DNA of 64,000 nt from Prescottella defluvii (GTDB taxonomy: Bacteria > Actinomycetota > Actinomycetes > Mycobacteriales > Mycobacteriaceae): positions 62,001-126,000 of the forward strand of contig NZ_JPOC01000051.1 in the NCBI RefSeq assembly GCF_000738775.1, read 5' to 3'. The notes beneath the pieces are model-generated. The model saw only the letters and a list, made by a program, of their open reading frames with translations, was not told the origin of the DNA and did no database searches. The position numbers were made by a program, and so were the translations under genes. Shown here piece after piece: positions 45,537 through 54,178 of the stretch; the first letter of the stretch is position 1; every line of letters starts with the position of its first letter.

Positions 45537-46250
45537 TCAGCCCCCGAAGACGTACAACTCGAAGCCGACGGCACGGTCGGCATCGAATCCAGGCTTGGGC
45601 CCGGTGGACATCTCGATCTGCCGGGCCGCCTGGTCCGACACAGGTTCGTCGCTGAGCGCCTCGAGATAGGCATGATGCTCACACAGCGACTCGACGGCAC
45701 GCTCGACGGTGGCGGTGACATCCACCGCGTGCGTGGTGCCGACCATCGCGTTCACTGCCGCCCACCGCACACCGGTCCACGGCGGCTCGGTGAGTTCGGG
45801 AAAGATCCACTCGTTCGCGGCGTCGGAGACCGCGTCGAGGACACTGAGCCCGACGGCCCGGTGGTCGGCACTGTTGAGGAAGCCCGGCCCCCACGTCTCT
45901 CGGTGGTTCATCGTCACGACCATTTCCGGGCGGTGCGTCCGGATCACCCGGGCCAGATCCCTGCGCAGGTCCAGCCCGTGCTCGAGCCGGCCGTCGGGGT
46001 AGCCGAGGGATTCCACCTGCGACACCCCCACGACGGCGGCCGACCGTATCTCCTCGGCCTCACGCAGGGACCCACACTGTTCGGGATGCAGGCCCGCGAT
46101 CCCCGCCTCACCACTGGTGACCAGGGCGTACCGAATGTCCTTGCCCTGGTCGGTCCATCTGGCGACCGCCGCCGCGGCGCCGTACTCGATGTCGTCGGGG
46201 TGGGCGACGATCACCAACCCCCGCTGCCAGTCCTCCGGAATCGGCTCCAT
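45537..46250 (-). CDS. PIG-L/LmbE-family deacetylase
   Basis: A 237-residue zinc-dependent N-deacetylase. VIVAHPDDIEYGAAAAVARW carries the metal-binding AHPDD motif, and FLNSADHRAVGLSVLDAV gives the third ligand His with the Asp beside it; the loop VTMNHRETWGPGF is near the active site. The family includes GlcNAc-PI and mycothiol-pathway deacetylases (MshB, Mca). The length is below the 290-300 residues of MshB and its extra C-terminal motifs are missing, so it is left as a PIG-L enzyme of unknown substrate. It is convergent with the lipid kinase (3 bp between stops). Confidence 0.88.
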   Translation of the reverse strand: MEPIPEDWQRGLVIVAHPDDIEYGAAAAVARWTDQGKDIRYALVTSGEAGIAGLHPEQCGSLREAEEIRSAAVVGVSQVESLGYPDGRLEHGLDLRRDLARVIRTHRPEMVVTMNHRETWGPGFLNSADHRAVGLSVLDAVSDAANEWIFPELTEPPWTGVRWAAVNAMVGTTHAVDVTATVERAVESLCEHHAYLEALSDEPVSDQAARQIEMSTGPKPGFDADRAVGFELYVFGG

Positions 46251-46304
46251 GACGTCAGCATGCCCCGCCGGGCGCCCTCGTGCGTGCCGTTCGTCGCTCG
46301 GACG

Positions 46305-46490
46305 TCAGAACCGCGTCGTGTCCGTGCTGCGGTCGCTGCCGGACGTTCCCGACATCGCCTTGAACAACATGTAGAGCCCGAACACGACCGCGCTCACCAC
46401 CAGGACCCAGAACAGCCCCTTCACCAGCGCCCCGACCACCATGAACGCGATCCACACCAGCGCCACGATGCCGACGATCTTCCAGAACAC
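46305..46490 (-). CDS. Small membrane protein, unknown function
   Basis: A 61-residue protein beginning at GTG 46490, six bases after a strong AGGAGG. Two hydrophobic stretches (about residues 2-19, FWKIVGIVALVWIAFMVV, and 22-44, VKGLFWVLVVSAVVFGLYML) suggest two membrane passes or a hairpin, followed by a polar tail (GTSGSDRSTDTTRF). Not recognised. The start and ribosome site make the reading frame convincing despite the short length. It is upstream of the PIG-L gene on the same strand. Confidence 0.75.
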   Translation of the reverse strand: MFWKIVGIVALVWIAFMVVGALVKGLFWVLVVSAVVFGLYMLFKAMSGTSGSDRSTDTTRF

Positions 46491-46723
46491 GATGTGCCTC
46501 CTGATTGGTCCCGTGCCGACGATCCTACGAGCGCGGCACCACGATCGTCGCACGTGCCGAAACGGAAATCACCAGCTCAGCGGCAAGTTCAGGGAAAGAT
46601 GGGTGATCACCCTGAGTCCGCCGACCAGGCTGGGATACGGCGTCGGCGTCCGGTTGACATAAGCTCGGCGGGTTGGACCCGATCCGCCCCGTTCGCGAAG
46701 ACCACGAGGAGTAGTCGATAGCC

Positions 46724-47335
46724 GTGTCGCAGACATCCACCACGAGCACTCCCCGCAACACCGCTCGCGATCTCGCGCAGATCGCGGTCTTCGCGGCCCT
46801 CATCGTGGCGCTGGGCCTGCCCGGCACGATCAACGTCGGCGGCTCCGCCGTTCCGATCACCCTGCAGACCCTCGGCGTCATGCTCGCCGGCGCACTCCTC
46901 GGTGCCCGCAAGGGCACGCTGGCGGTGCTGACGGTGATCGTCCTGGGCCTGGCACTGCCGGTCCTCGCCGGCGGCCGGACGACCCTGGTGTCCCTCGCGA
47001 GCCCCACGGCGGGCTTCCTGATCGGCTGGCTGCCCGCCGCGGCCGTCATCGGATGGCTCAGCTACAAGATGCTGCCCAAGTACAACGTGTTCGGCGGCAT
47101 CGCCATCAACGCGATCGGCGGCATCGTGGTGCTGTACGCGTTCGGCATCCCCGGCATGCTGCTCAAGACGGATCTCACGGTGTCCGGTGCGTTCGCCGCC
47201 AACCTCACCTACCTGCCGGGCGACGTGATCAAGGCGGTCGTCGCCGCGGTCGTCGCCGCACAGGTCCACCGCGCATACCCCGCGCTGGCCGCACGCGCCT
47301 TCCCCGCGACGCCGGTGCGGGCCGACGTCGCATAG
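46724..47335 (+). CDS. bioY: Biotin transporter BioY (ECF S component)
   Basis: A 203-residue membrane protein with six predicted helices, the substrate-binding component of a biotin importer. ITLQTLGVMLAGALLGARKGTLAVLTVIVLGLALPVLAGG is the BioY core, and SPTAGFLIGWLPAAAVIGWL with the later LPGDVIKAVVAAVVAAQV complete the family pattern. GTG 46724 has GAGGAG about 10 bases upstream; alternatives further in would cut the first helix. bioM and bioN follow, making a complete ECF transporter. Confidence 0.95.
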   Translation: MSQTSTTSTPRNTARDLAQIAVFAALIVALGLPGTINVGGSAVPITLQTLGVMLAGALLGARKGTLAVLTVIVLGLALPVLAGGRTTLVSLASPTAGFLIGWLPAAAVIGWLSYKMLPKYNVFGGIAINAIGGIVVLYAFGIPGMLLKTDLTVSGAFAANLTYLPGDVIKAVVAAVVAAQVHRAYPALAARAFPATPVRADVA

Positions 47336-47350
47336 ATCGACTCCTGCACG

Positions 47351-48031
47351 ATGAGCGAGATCCGATTCGACGGTGTCCACCATTCCTACGGTGAGCGCAC
47401 CGTGCTGGGTGGAATCGACCTGACGCTCACCGAGCGGCGGATCGGCATCATCGGCGCCAACGGCAGCGGCAAGTCCACGCTCGCGCGGATGATCAACGGT
47501 CTCGTGACCCCGTCGTCCGGGGCGGTGTCCGTCGACGGACTCGACACCGCCCGCAAGGGCCGTCAGGTCCGCCGCAAGGTGGGCTTCGTCTTCACCGACC
47601 CCGACCATCAGATCATCATGCCGACCGTGTCCGAGGACATCGCCTTCTCGCTGCGCCGCAGCACACTGAGCAAACCCGAACGCGCCGACCGGGTCACCCA
47701 GGTCCTCGCCGACTTCGGGCTGTCCGGGCACGCGGACCATCCCACGCACCTGCTGTCGGGCGGGCAGAAGCAACTGCTGGCACTCGCGGCGATCATGGTG
47801 ACCGACCCCGACGTGCTGGTCGCCGACGAGCCCACGACACTGCTCGACCTGCGCAACGCCCGGCTGATGCGGTCGACGCTGGCGGGCCTGCGCCAGCAGT
47901 TGATCGTCGTCACCCACCACCTGGACCTGCTCGACGACTTCGACCGTGTCATCGTCATCGACCGCGGCGGCGTCGCAGCCGACGGCGAACCCGGAGAGGC
48001 AATCGCCCACTACCGCGAGCTGATCGGATGA
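47351..48031 (+). CDS. bioM: Biotin ECF transporter ATPase BioM
   Basis: A 226-residue ABC ATPase of the CbiO/EcfA type. Walker A is GANGSGKST, the Q-loop FVFTDPDHQIIMPTVSEDIAF is the ECF form, the signature LLSGGQKQLLALAAIMVTDPDVLVADEPTTLLD includes Walker B, and VVTHHLDLLDDFDRVIVIDRG is the H-loop. It powers biotin uptake with BioN and BioY. It begins 15 bp after bioY and its stop overlaps the bioN start (ATGA). Confidence 0.95.
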   Translation: MSEIRFDGVHHSYGERTVLGGIDLTLTERRIGIIGANGSGKSTLARMINGLVTPSSGAVSVDGLDTARKGRQVRRKVGFVFTDPDHQIIMPTVSEDIAFSLRRSTLSKPERADRVTQVLADFGLSGHADHPTHLLSGGQKQLLALAAIMVTDPDVLVADEPTTLLDLRNARLMRSTLAGLRQQLIVVTHHLDLLDDFDRVIVIDRGGVAADGEPGEAIAHYRELIG

Positions 48032-48633
48032 CGACGCTCGGCCTCTACACCCCCGGCTCCTCGCTGCTGCACCGACTCTCGCCCGGACCGAAACTGGTCG
48101 CGATGGTGGTCCTGATCGTCGCCGTGACGATCCTGATGCGCCAGCCGTGGCACCTGCTGCCCGCGGTCGCCGTCGTCGCGGCCCTGTACGCGGTGGCACG
48201 GGTCCCGCTGCGGGTCGCGCTCGCGCAACTGCGTCCCCTGATGTGGGCGCTGCTGTTCATCGGCGCCTTCCAGGTGATCTTCACCGGCTGGGAACGCGCG
48301 GTCGTCGTGTGCGGAACGATCGTGCTGGCCGTGGCGCTGGCCGCGCTGGTCACGCTGACCACGCGGGTGTCCGACATGCTGGAGACGATCAGCCGCACCC
48401 TGCAACCACTGCGCCGGGTGGGCGTCAATCCCGAACGGGCGGGACTGGTGCTGGCGATGACACTGCGGTGCATCCCGCTGCTCACCGGCATAGTCCAGCA
48501 GGTCTCGGACGCCCGGAAGGCCCGCGGGCTCGGCTTCTCGCTGCGTGCGCTGGCGGTGCCGGCGGTCGTCTCCGCGCTCTTGACCGCCGAGGCCATGGGC
48601 GACGCACTCGCGGCACGCGGCGTCGACGACTGA
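48028..48633 (+). CDS. bioN: Biotin ECF transporter transmembrane component BioN
   Basis: A 201-residue EcfT protein with about five membrane helices. The two Ala-Arg-Gly coupling helices that dock on the ATPase are DARKARGLGFS (about residue 168) and DALAARGVDD at the C-terminus. It links BioM to BioY. The start overlaps bioM by 4 bases. No biotin-responsive repressor site was found upstream of the operon. Confidence 0.93.
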   Translation: MTTLGLYTPGSSLLHRLSPGPKLVAMVVLIVAVTILMRQPWHLLPAVAVVAALYAVARVPLRVALAQLRPLMWALLFIGAFQVIFTGWERAVVVCGTIVLAVALAALVTLTTRVSDMLETISRTLQPLRRVGVNPERAGLVLAMTLRCIPLLTGIVQQVSDARKARGLGFSLRALAVPAVVSALLTAEAMGDALAARGVDD

Positions 48634-48660
48634 CCGGCGGGACCGCCGTCGGCGACGGTC

Positions 48661-49530
48661 TCAGCTGCGGAAGCGGCGGTCGATCTCGTCGACCTCGCCG
48701 AGCGCCTCGGCCCAGCCCTCGAGCCGATCGGACGCCGACAGCAACTCTTCGCGTTGCCGACCAAGCATCGTGTACGACGACGACTGCGCGGGAGTGGTCA
48801 TCTTCGCGGCGGCGGTGACCAGCCCCTCGTACTGTGCGACGCCGATGTCGAGTTGCTGTCCAGCGGCGTGCACGGACCGCTCGAGATGCGCGGCGGCCGC
48901 GGCGGTGCCACGCCCCGCACTCTCCATCGCGACGACGTCCGCGGCGACAGCCCGCAGCGCCGACGACGCTGCGCGTGCGGTCTCCCCGGTGTGATCGATC
49001 TCCTCGGCGTCCACGATCGCGGATCGGCTCAGCACGCCCAGGAGCTGTTGCAGGCTGCTCTCCGCACTCGCGAGCCGGTCCATCGGGGCACGCGCCACCG
49101 ATCCGACGGGTGGGAGCGGTTGCCGGGTGACGGTGGCGGGTGGCAGCGGGACCGACGTGAGTTGCCGATACGTGCTGATGGACAGCACGGTGGGAATCAC
49201 GAACAGCGCCGCGGCGCCACCGGTCGCGACGATCGACCAGTCGGGGGCCGACGCGACCGCGAGCGATGCCGACCCCACCACGCTCGCGCCCGAGGCGATG
49301 CCGAACCGGGTTGCCCGCTTGCGGGCACGTCGGCGTTTGCGCAGCATGCGTTCGCGGGGATCCGACCAGCGCCGCATCGTGTCGGCGACGCTCCCGCCGA
49401 CATCTCGCAGCACGCTCTGCGCACTGGTGACGGCGGACGCGGCGCTCGCCGCCAGCCCGGTGTCCTGTCCGAATACAGAACTGGCCGGCCGGGACTTGCG
49501 CCCGGACCGGCCACCTCGTGTGTTGCTCAT
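48661..49530 (-). CDS. pspM: PspM-like envelope-stress membrane protein (Rv2743c-type)
   Basis: A 289-residue protein with a basic N-terminal region (about 1-75), two close hydrophobic segments (about 76-93 and 100-116, FGIASGASVVGSASLAVASA and SIVATGGAAALFVIPTVL) and a long C-terminal helical region likely to form a coiled coil. It lies directly after pspA. In M. tuberculosis the equivalent Rv2743c (PspM) anchors PspA to the membrane. The identification rests on position, size and topology; sequence similarity could not be scored here. A fourth gene (Rv2742c, PspN) is not present: bioN follows. Confidence 0.75.
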   Translation of the reverse strand: MSNTRGGRSGRKSRPASSVFGQDTGLAASAASAVTSAQSVLRDVGGSVADTMRRWSDPRERMLRKRRRARKRATRFGIASGASVVGSASLAVASAPDWSIVATGGAAALFVIPTVLSISTYRQLTSVPLPPATVTRQPLPPVGSVARAPMDRLASAESSLQQLLGVLSRSAIVDAEEIDHTGETARAASSALRAVAADVVAMESAGRGTAAAAAHLERSVHAAGQQLDIGVAQYEGLVTAAAKMTTPAQSSSYTMLGRQREELLSASDRLEGWAEALGEVDEIDRRFRS

Positions 49531-49560
49531 CGAACCGATGTCGTACTCGTCGCGCGGCTT

Positions 49561-50382
49561 CTACTGCGCGGAGGTCTCGCCGTTGGCGGAGGCCGCGGGC
49601 GGCTCCGGCGCGATGGCGGGCTTCGCCGGCGCGGCCGCACCACCGGACGGCAGGGCGTCGCCCTTCATCGAGGCACGGATCTGCTCGAGGCGGCTGTGAC
49701 CGGCCATCTGGATGCTGGCCTGCTGCACCTCCATCATGCGACCCTGCACCGAGTTCTGGGCCAGCTCGGCGGAACCGAGGGCATCGGCGTAGCGACGCTC
49801 GATCTTGTCGCGGACAGCGTCGAGGCTGGGGGTGTTGCCGGGGGCCGACAGCGTGCTGTCCATCGAACGCAGCGACTCGCTGACCCGCTCCTGCATCTTC
49901 GCCTGCTCGAGCTGGCTGAGCAGCTTGGTCCGCTCGGCGACCTTCGCCTGCAGCGTCATCGCGTTCTGCTCGACGGCCTTCTTGGCCTGGGTGGCGGCCT
50001 GCAGCGACTGGTCGTGCAGTGCCTTGAGGTCCTCGACGCCCTGTTCGGCGGTGACCAGCTGCGCGGCGAACGCCTCGGCGGCGTTGGTGTACTGCGTCGC
50101 CTTCTCGATGTCACCGGCGGCCGCGGCCTGATCCGCCAAGGTGACGGCCTGACGCGCGTTGGCGTTGAGCTTCTCCACCTCGTCGAGCTGGCGGCTGAGC
50201 TTCATCTCGAGCTGGCGCTGATTGCCGATCACCGATGCAGCCTGCTGGGACAGTGCCTGGTGCTGACGCTGCGCGTCCTCGATCGCCTGCTGAATCTGAA
50301 CCTTGGGGTCGGCCTTCTCATCAATCTTGGAATTGAAGAGAGCCATCAGGTACTTCCATCCCTTGACGAAAGGATTAGCCAT
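49561..50382 (-). CDS. pspA: Phage-shock protein A
   Basis: A 273-residue PspA/IM30-family protein. It starts [43 protein letters not shown], the amphipathic helix and first coiled coil, followed by long alpha-helices rich in Gln/Glu/Ala to about residue 235, then an Ala/Pro/Gly-rich tail ([20 protein letters not shown]) that actinobacteria add. It stabilises damaged membranes and, in mycobacteria, binds ClgR. ATG 50382 is chosen over upstream codons because ANPFVKGW is the family start. ClgR and PspM flank it. Confidence 0.95.
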   Translation of the reverse strand: MANPFVKGWKYLMALFNSKIDEKADPKVQIQQAIEDAQRQHQALSQQAASVIGNQRQLEMKLSRQLDEVEKLNANARQAVTLADQAAAAGDIEKATQYTNAAEAFAAQLVTAEQGVEDLKALHDQSLQAATQAKKAVEQNAMTLQAKVAERTKLLSQLEQAKMQERVSESLRSMDSTLSAPGNTPSLDAVRDKIERRYADALGSAELAQNSVQGRMMEVQQASIQMAGHSRLEQIRASMKGDALPSGGAAAPAKPAIAPEPPAASANGETSAQ

Positions 50383-50566
50383 GGGTGTGATCCTGCCTCC
50401 ATCTGCTGCGCCGCGCGATGCGCGACCCGATGCGCGACCGTCACGCACCGAACTCGGGTCTGCCCCTACCTGCTCATCCGATCCGGAACCGCCGACCGGA
50501 GTCGATCGGCGATTCCTCGATCTTCTGTTGTGAATCTAGCGGTTTCCGCGGCTCGGCGGCACCCGC

Positions 50567-50923
50567 TTACGCCGCCGCCAGTGCCCGCGCCGTGGGCGCC
50601 GGAATCACGACACGCGTGTCCTGGGCGATGCGACCGCTGACCGCCTGCGCGTCGTTCGACACGGCGCGGCGGTCCACGTTCTGACGCGGCGCGACGGCGA
50701 GCGTCTCACTCACGTCGACCAACACTTCGGCGAGTGGAACCTCGAGCGCATCGCAGATGGCGGCGAGCAACTCGCTCGACGCCTCCTTGCGGCCCCGCTC
50801 GATCTCGGACAGGTAGCCGAGACTGACCCGAGCGCTGTTCGACACCTCGCGCAGGGTCCGGCTCTGCGAAACGCGTGTGCGCCGAAGACTGTCACCGATT
50901 GCCTCACGCAATAGCAGCGCCAT
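50567..50923 (-). CDS. clgR: Transcriptional regulator ClgR
   Basis: A 118-residue Xre-type regulator. The helix-turn-helix (about 8-66) reads [60 protein letters not shown]. ClgR activates clp protease genes and the psp operon. The C-terminus [14 protein letters not shown] ends in small residues and could be a ClpP-type degron, as ClgR is a Clp substrate in Streptomyces and Corynebacterium. AAGGAGGAG lies 5 bases before the ATG. A SigE-type promoter is 38 bp upstream. clgR, pspA, pspM form the stress module. Confidence 0.93.
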   Translation of the reverse strand: MALLLREAIGDSLRRTRVSQSRTLREVSNSARVSLGYLSEIERGRKEASSELLAAICDALEVPLAEVLVDVSETLAVAPRQNVDRRAVSNDAQAVSGRIAQDTRVVIPAPTARALAAA

Positions 50924-50960
50924 CTCGCTCCTCCTTCATCCGACACCTCACTCGTGAATA

Positions 50961-50990
50961 CAAACGCACGAGTGCAAGCGATTGGTTCCC
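50961..50990 (-). promoter_or_regulatory. ECF-sigma (SigE-type) promoter of clgR
   Basis: On the minus strand -35 GGGAACC (50990-50984), 17 bases, then -10 CGTT (50966-50963). This is the GGAAC-N16/17-CGTT pattern of SigE/SigH promoters. In M. tuberculosis clgR is transcribed from a SigE promoter. Confidence 0.7.
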
Positions 50991-50996
50991 AAAACC

Positions 50997-51485
50997 CTAT
51001 CGCGCCAATCGTTCGAGCAAACTCGACACCGCCGAGCTGACACTGCCCAGACGGATTTCCCAACGATCACCGCTCAGATCCAGGGCCGTGACCTCGGTCC
51101 CGTCGGGTCCTGCCACACCGAGGAAGACGGTTCCCGGGGCGTGTCCGTCCTGCCAGTCCGGACCGGCAACCCCGGTCAGGCCGACACCCCAGTCCGCACC
51201 GCATCGCGCCCGTGCGCCGTCGGCGAGCTGCGCGGCGGTGCTCGGCGCCACCGGGCCGTCGGACTCCAGCACATCGGCGTCCACGCCGCCGAGCACAGCC
51301 TTGAGGTCGGTCGCGTAGACGATCAGCCCGCCGCGGAGCACGGCACTCGCACCCGGAACACCGGCCAGGGTCGCCGCGAGCAGGCCCGCGGTCAGCGACT
51401 CCGCGGTCGCGACGGTCTGTCCCCGCCGGCCGAGTGCCTCGACCAGTTCACGGGCGGGCACGGCACCGGCGAGCGGGTCGGTCAT
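50997..51485 (-). CDS. cinA: CinA-family protein (nicotinamide-nucleotide amidase domain)
   Basis: A 162-residue C-terminal CinA domain without the N-terminal MoaB-like part. TVATAESLTAGLLAATLAGVPGASAVLRGGLIVYATDLKAVLGG is the PncC signature with the serine in ESLTAG; GVGLTGVAGPDWQDGHAPGTVFLGV follows. The family deamidates nicotinamide mononucleotide in the pyridine nucleotide cycle. Its ATG overlaps the pgsA stop by 4 bases (ATGA). In mycobacteria a similar cinA domain gene is near pgsA and recA. Confidence 0.9.
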   Translation of the reverse strand: MTDPLAGAVPARELVEALGRRGQTVATAESLTAGLLAATLAGVPGASAVLRGGLIVYATDLKAVLGGVDADVLESDGPVAPSTAAQLADGARARCGADWGVGLTGVAGPDWQDGHAPGTVFLGVAGPDGTEVTALDLSGDRWEIRLGSVSSAVSSLLERLAR

Positions 51486-52123
51486 GTGCGCCCGGCGCCG
51501 GCACGAAGGCGCACCGCCTGGATGACGTAGTCCAGACCGGTGACCACGGTCAGCACCACCGCGAGCGCCATGAGTGTCGCGCTGAACGGCGCGAAACCGT
51601 CCGGCAACGGAGCCAGGTAGAACCCGATCGCGGCCGCCTGCACGAGCGTCTTCAGTTTGCCGCCACGGCCCGCGGGTATGACACCGTGCCGCAGGACCGC
51701 GAACCGCATCAGCGTGATCCCGAGTTCGCGTGCCGCGATGATGCCCGTCACCCACCAGGAGAGGTCGCCGAGCATCGACAGTCCGACGAGCGCGGCGCCG
51801 ATGAGCGCCTTGTCGGCGATCGGGTCGGCCATCTTCCCGAAATCGGTGACCAGACCGTACTTGCGGGCCAACTGCCCGTCGATCCGATCGGTGATGGCAG
51901 CCACCGCGAAGATCGTCGTCGCCGCGATCCGCCATCCGGTGGAATCACCACCGTCGGCGAACAGGGCCACCAGGAAGACCGGCACCAGGGCGATACGCAG
52001 CATCGTCAGAATGTTGGCGATGTTGAACAGCGGAACCGGGGTGTGCGGGGCGACGCCGTCGCCGGGCCGGGCGTCAGTGGCCGCGGCGATGTCTCGACGC
52101 GGCGAAGGCTTCGGCGTATTCAC
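51482..52123 (-). CDS. pgsA: CDP-diacylglycerol-glycerol-3-phosphate 3-phosphatidyltransferase
   Basis: A 213-residue membrane enzyme that makes phosphatidylglycerol phosphate. The CDP-alcohol phosphatase motif is in DRIDGQLARKYGLVTDFGKMADPIADK, with all four Asp residues and the Gly/Arg positions present. Four or more hydrophobic segments follow (about 35-55, 65-80, 110-125, 180-200). The first 30 residues are Pro/Arg/Asp-rich. GTG 52123 starts the longest plausible chain, but no ribosome site or -10 is clear, so a later start in the N-terminal tract is possible. It is divergent from argA. Confidence 0.93.
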   Translation of the reverse strand: MNTPKPSPRRDIAAATDARPGDGVAPHTPVPLFNIANILTMLRIALVPVFLVALFADGGDSTGWRIAATTIFAVAAITDRIDGQLARKYGLVTDFGKMADPIADKALIGAALVGLSMLGDLSWWVTGIIAARELGITLMRFAVLRHGVIPAGRGGKLKTLVQAAAIGFYLAPLPDGFAPFSATLMALAVVLTVVTGLDYVIQAVRLRAGAGRT

Positions 52124-52233
52124 TCTCGCGCCGATCCGACGGTTCGCCCAGGCACACCCGAGTCGAACGGAACGTGGTGTGGGGCGATGGATCGGGGCGG
52201 CACACTGCTCACAATATCTGTTGCGGCTACCAC

Positions 52234-52239
52234 TACTGT
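52234..52239 (+). promoter_or_regulatory. -10 box of argA
   Basis: TACTGT, 7 bases before ATG 52247; leaderless message inferred. Confidence 0.5.
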
Positions 52240-52246
52240 GCACCAC

Positions 52247-52780
52247 ATGACATCTGGGACTCCTGCGGCTGGAACGAACGAGGCTGAAGGGATGCAGGTG
52301 CGGCGCGCGCGCACCTCTGACGTACCGGACATCAAGAGGCTGATCGACATCTATTCGGGAAAGATCCTGCTCGAGAAGAACCTCGTCACCCTGTACGAGG
52401 CCGTCCAGGAGTTCTGGGTCGTCGAGCAGGCCGGCGAGATCGTCGGCTGTGGCGCGATGCACGTGCTGTGGTCCGATCTGGGCGAGGTCCGGACCGTCGC
52501 CGTCGACCCACGGGTGAAGGGTCGCGGCGCAGGCCACCTGGTGGTCGCCAAGCTCATCGACGTGGCACGCGACCTCGAACTGGAGCGACTGTTCGTGTTG
52601 ACGTTCGAGGTCAGCTTCTTCGCCAAGCACGGGTTCGCCGAGATCGAGGGCACCCCGGTGACCGCGGAGGTGTACGCGGAGATGTGCCGGTCGTACGACA
52701 CCGGCGTCGCGGAGTTCCTGGACCTGAGCTACGTCAAGCCGAATACGCTGGGCAACACCCGTATGCTGCTGACGCTCTGA
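52247..52780 (+). CDS. argA: Amino-acid N-acetyltransferase (N-acetylglutamate synthase, Rv2747-type)
   Basis: A 177-residue GNAT acetyltransferase that makes N-acetylglutamate, the first step of arginine synthesis. VRRARTSDVPDIKRLIDIYSGKILLEKNLVTLYEAVQEFWVVEQ begins the fold; the acetyl-CoA loop is VRTVAVDPRVKGRGAGHLVVAKLIDVARDL; VLTFEVSFFAKHGFAEIEGT ends the core. It lacks the kinase-like domain of E. coli ArgA and belongs to the short form used by actinobacteria. ATG 52247 follows a -10 box; Met 17 would be the next choice. Located between pgsA and ftsK as in M. tuberculosis. Confidence 0.93.
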   Translation: MTSGTPAAGTNEAEGMQVRRARTSDVPDIKRLIDIYSGKILLEKNLVTLYEAVQEFWVVEQAGEIVGCGAMHVLWSDLGEVRTVAVDPRVKGRGAGHLVVAKLIDVARDLELERLFVLTFEVSFFAKHGFAEIEGTPVTAEVYAEMCRSYDTGVAEFLDLSYVKPNTLGNTRMLLTL

Positions 52781-52822
52781 GCACTCCGGACCCCCACGTC
52801 CAGATCCCGGGAACGAGGACAC

Positions 52823-53107
52823 ATGCCACTGTTCGCAGTCGAATACACCTACGCGCACGAGAAGTCCGCGCAGCGCGACGACCACCGCACCGATCACCGA
52901 GCGTGGCTGGCCGACCTGGTCCGCCGCGCCGTCGTGCATTCGTCCGGCCCGTTCGCTGACGGCAGCGGCGCCCTGATGATGGTCGAGGCGGCATCCGCCG
53001 GCGACGTGGAGGCCCTGTTCGACCAGGACCCGTTCGCACGGGCGGACCTGGTGGAGCGTCGGGTCGTGCGCGAATGGACCCCGGTCTTCGGCGTCTTCGC
53101 GCAGTAG
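52823..53107 (+). CDS. YciI-family protein
   Basis: A 94-residue ferredoxin-like alpha-beta protein. The start PLFAVEYTYAHEKSAQRDDHRTDHRAWLADLVRRAVVHSSGPFADGSGALMMVEA contains the His/Asp pair (HRAWL and GPFADGSG) of the YCII fold, with VEALFDQDPFARADLVERRVVREWTPVFG completing it. Some members degrade chlorohydroquinone but most have no known role. GAGGA precedes the ATG. It is probably read from the argA promoter, 42 bp downstream of argA. Confidence 0.88.
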   Translation: MPLFAVEYTYAHEKSAQRDDHRTDHRAWLADLVRRAVVHSSGPFADGSGALMMVEAASAGDVEALFDQDPFARADLVERRVVREWTPVFGVFAQ

Positions 53108-53144
53108 GTTCGCCGGGCCGTCCGCGCCGCCAGTCCACCGGAAC

Positions 53145-53172
53145 ACGCCGGCCGGGTCGCCCCGGCCGGCGT
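53145..53172. terminator. Bidirectional terminator between yciI and terC
   Basis: A perfect 12-bp stem (53145-53156 with 53161-53172), core CGCCGGCCGGG, with a TCGC loop, between convergent genes. Confidence 0.75.
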
Positions 53173-53177
53173 TCCGA

Positions 53178-54170
53178 CTAGTGGACCGTCGAGTCGTCGG
53201 ACTTGTTGCGGGTCTTGATCAGGCTCGCCACCGCCGTCACCACCAGTACGCCGAGGATGATGCTCAGCGACATGACGGTGGAGATCTCGGGGACGGCGAT
53301 GGACTCGCCACCGTTGATGAACGGCAGCGTGTTCTCGTGCAGCGCGTGCAGGACCAGCTTGACGCCGATGAACGCGAGGACGATCGAGAGGCCGTAAGAC
53401 AGGTACACCAGGCGCTCGAGCAGGCCGCCGATGAGGAAGAACAGCTGACGCAGACCCATCAACGCGAACGCGTTGGCGGTGAACACCAGGTAGGGCTCCT
53501 GGGTGAGGCCGTAGATCGCGGGGATCGAGTCGAGCGCGAACAGGACGTCGGTGAAACCGATGACGATCAGCGCGAGCAGCAGCGGGGTGGCGACGCGCTT
53601 GCCGTCGATCTTCGTGACGAGCTTGTCGCCGTCGTACTCCTCGGTGGTCGGCAGGAACCGCTTCGCGAGGGTGATGATCCGGCTCTCCCGCTGCTCCTCG
53701 GACTCGGCCTCGTGGCCGGCCTCCTTGACGAGGTTGAACGCGGTGTAGATCAGGAACGCGCCGAACAGGTAGAAGACCCAGCTGTAGGTGTTGATCGCGG
53801 CCGCACCGACGGCGATGAAGATGCCACGCATCACGAGCGCCATGACGATGCCGATCAGCAGGACCTTCTGCTGGTACTGCCGGGGCACCGCGAACGTCGA
53901 CATGATGATCACGAAGACGAACAGGTTGTCCACGGACAACGCCTTCTCGGTGACGTAGCCGGCGAAGTATTCACCGCCGAACGTCGTGCCCCAGATGGAC
54001 ATCACGATGATTCCGAAGATGATCGCGATACCGATGTAGACGGCGGACCAGAACGCCGATTCGCGGAAGCTGGGGGCGTGCGGGGTGCGCACGTGCGCGA
54101 AGAAGTCGAAGACGAAGAGTCCGAGGATCACCACGCAGGTGATAACCCAGACGAGTGGGGAGACGTGCAT
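53178..54170 (-). CDS. TerC/Alx-family membrane protein, probable manganese exporter
   Basis: A 330-residue protein with eight to nine predicted membrane helices. TEKALSVDNLFVFVIIM (about 73-89) carries the acidic metal-site residues, and the second half repeats it as IVIGFTDVLFALDSIPAIYGLT (about 200-222); both Asp-rich motifs define the TerC family. A hydrophilic loop (EAESEEQRESRIITLAKRFLPTTEEYDGDK) joins the halves. Relatives such as Alx and MeeF-like proteins export manganese, and the yybP-ykoY-type leader upstream agrees. The ATG is 8 bases after the GGAGGT that the riboswitch can hide. Confidence 0.93.
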   Translation of the reverse strand: MHVSPLVWVITCVVILGLFVFDFFAHVRTPHAPSFRESAFWSAVYIGIAIIFGIIVMSIWGTTFGGEYFAGYVTEKALSVDNLFVFVIIMSTFAVPRQYQQKVLLIGIVMALVMRGIFIAVGAAAINTYSWVFYLFGAFLIYTAFNLVKEAGHEAESEEQRESRIITLAKRFLPTTEEYDGDKLVTKIDGKRVATPLLLALIVIGFTDVLFALDSIPAIYGLTQEPYLVFTANAFALMGLRQLFFLIGGLLERLVYLSYGLSIVLAFIGVKLVLHALHENTLPFINGGESIAVPEISTVMSLSIILGVLVVTAVASLIKTRNKSDDSTVH

Positions 54171-54178
54171 CAGCTATT

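Noticed and set aside
46650-46723. TTGACA-like element upstream of bioY as promoter or biotin operator
   Set aside because: No matching -10 at a normal distance and no palindrome of the BirA or BioQ type.
50997-51935. A 312-codon reading that extends the cinA gene upstream
   Set aside because: The extension is pgsA read in another frame; the ATG at 51485 with the 4-base overlap is the normal arrangement.
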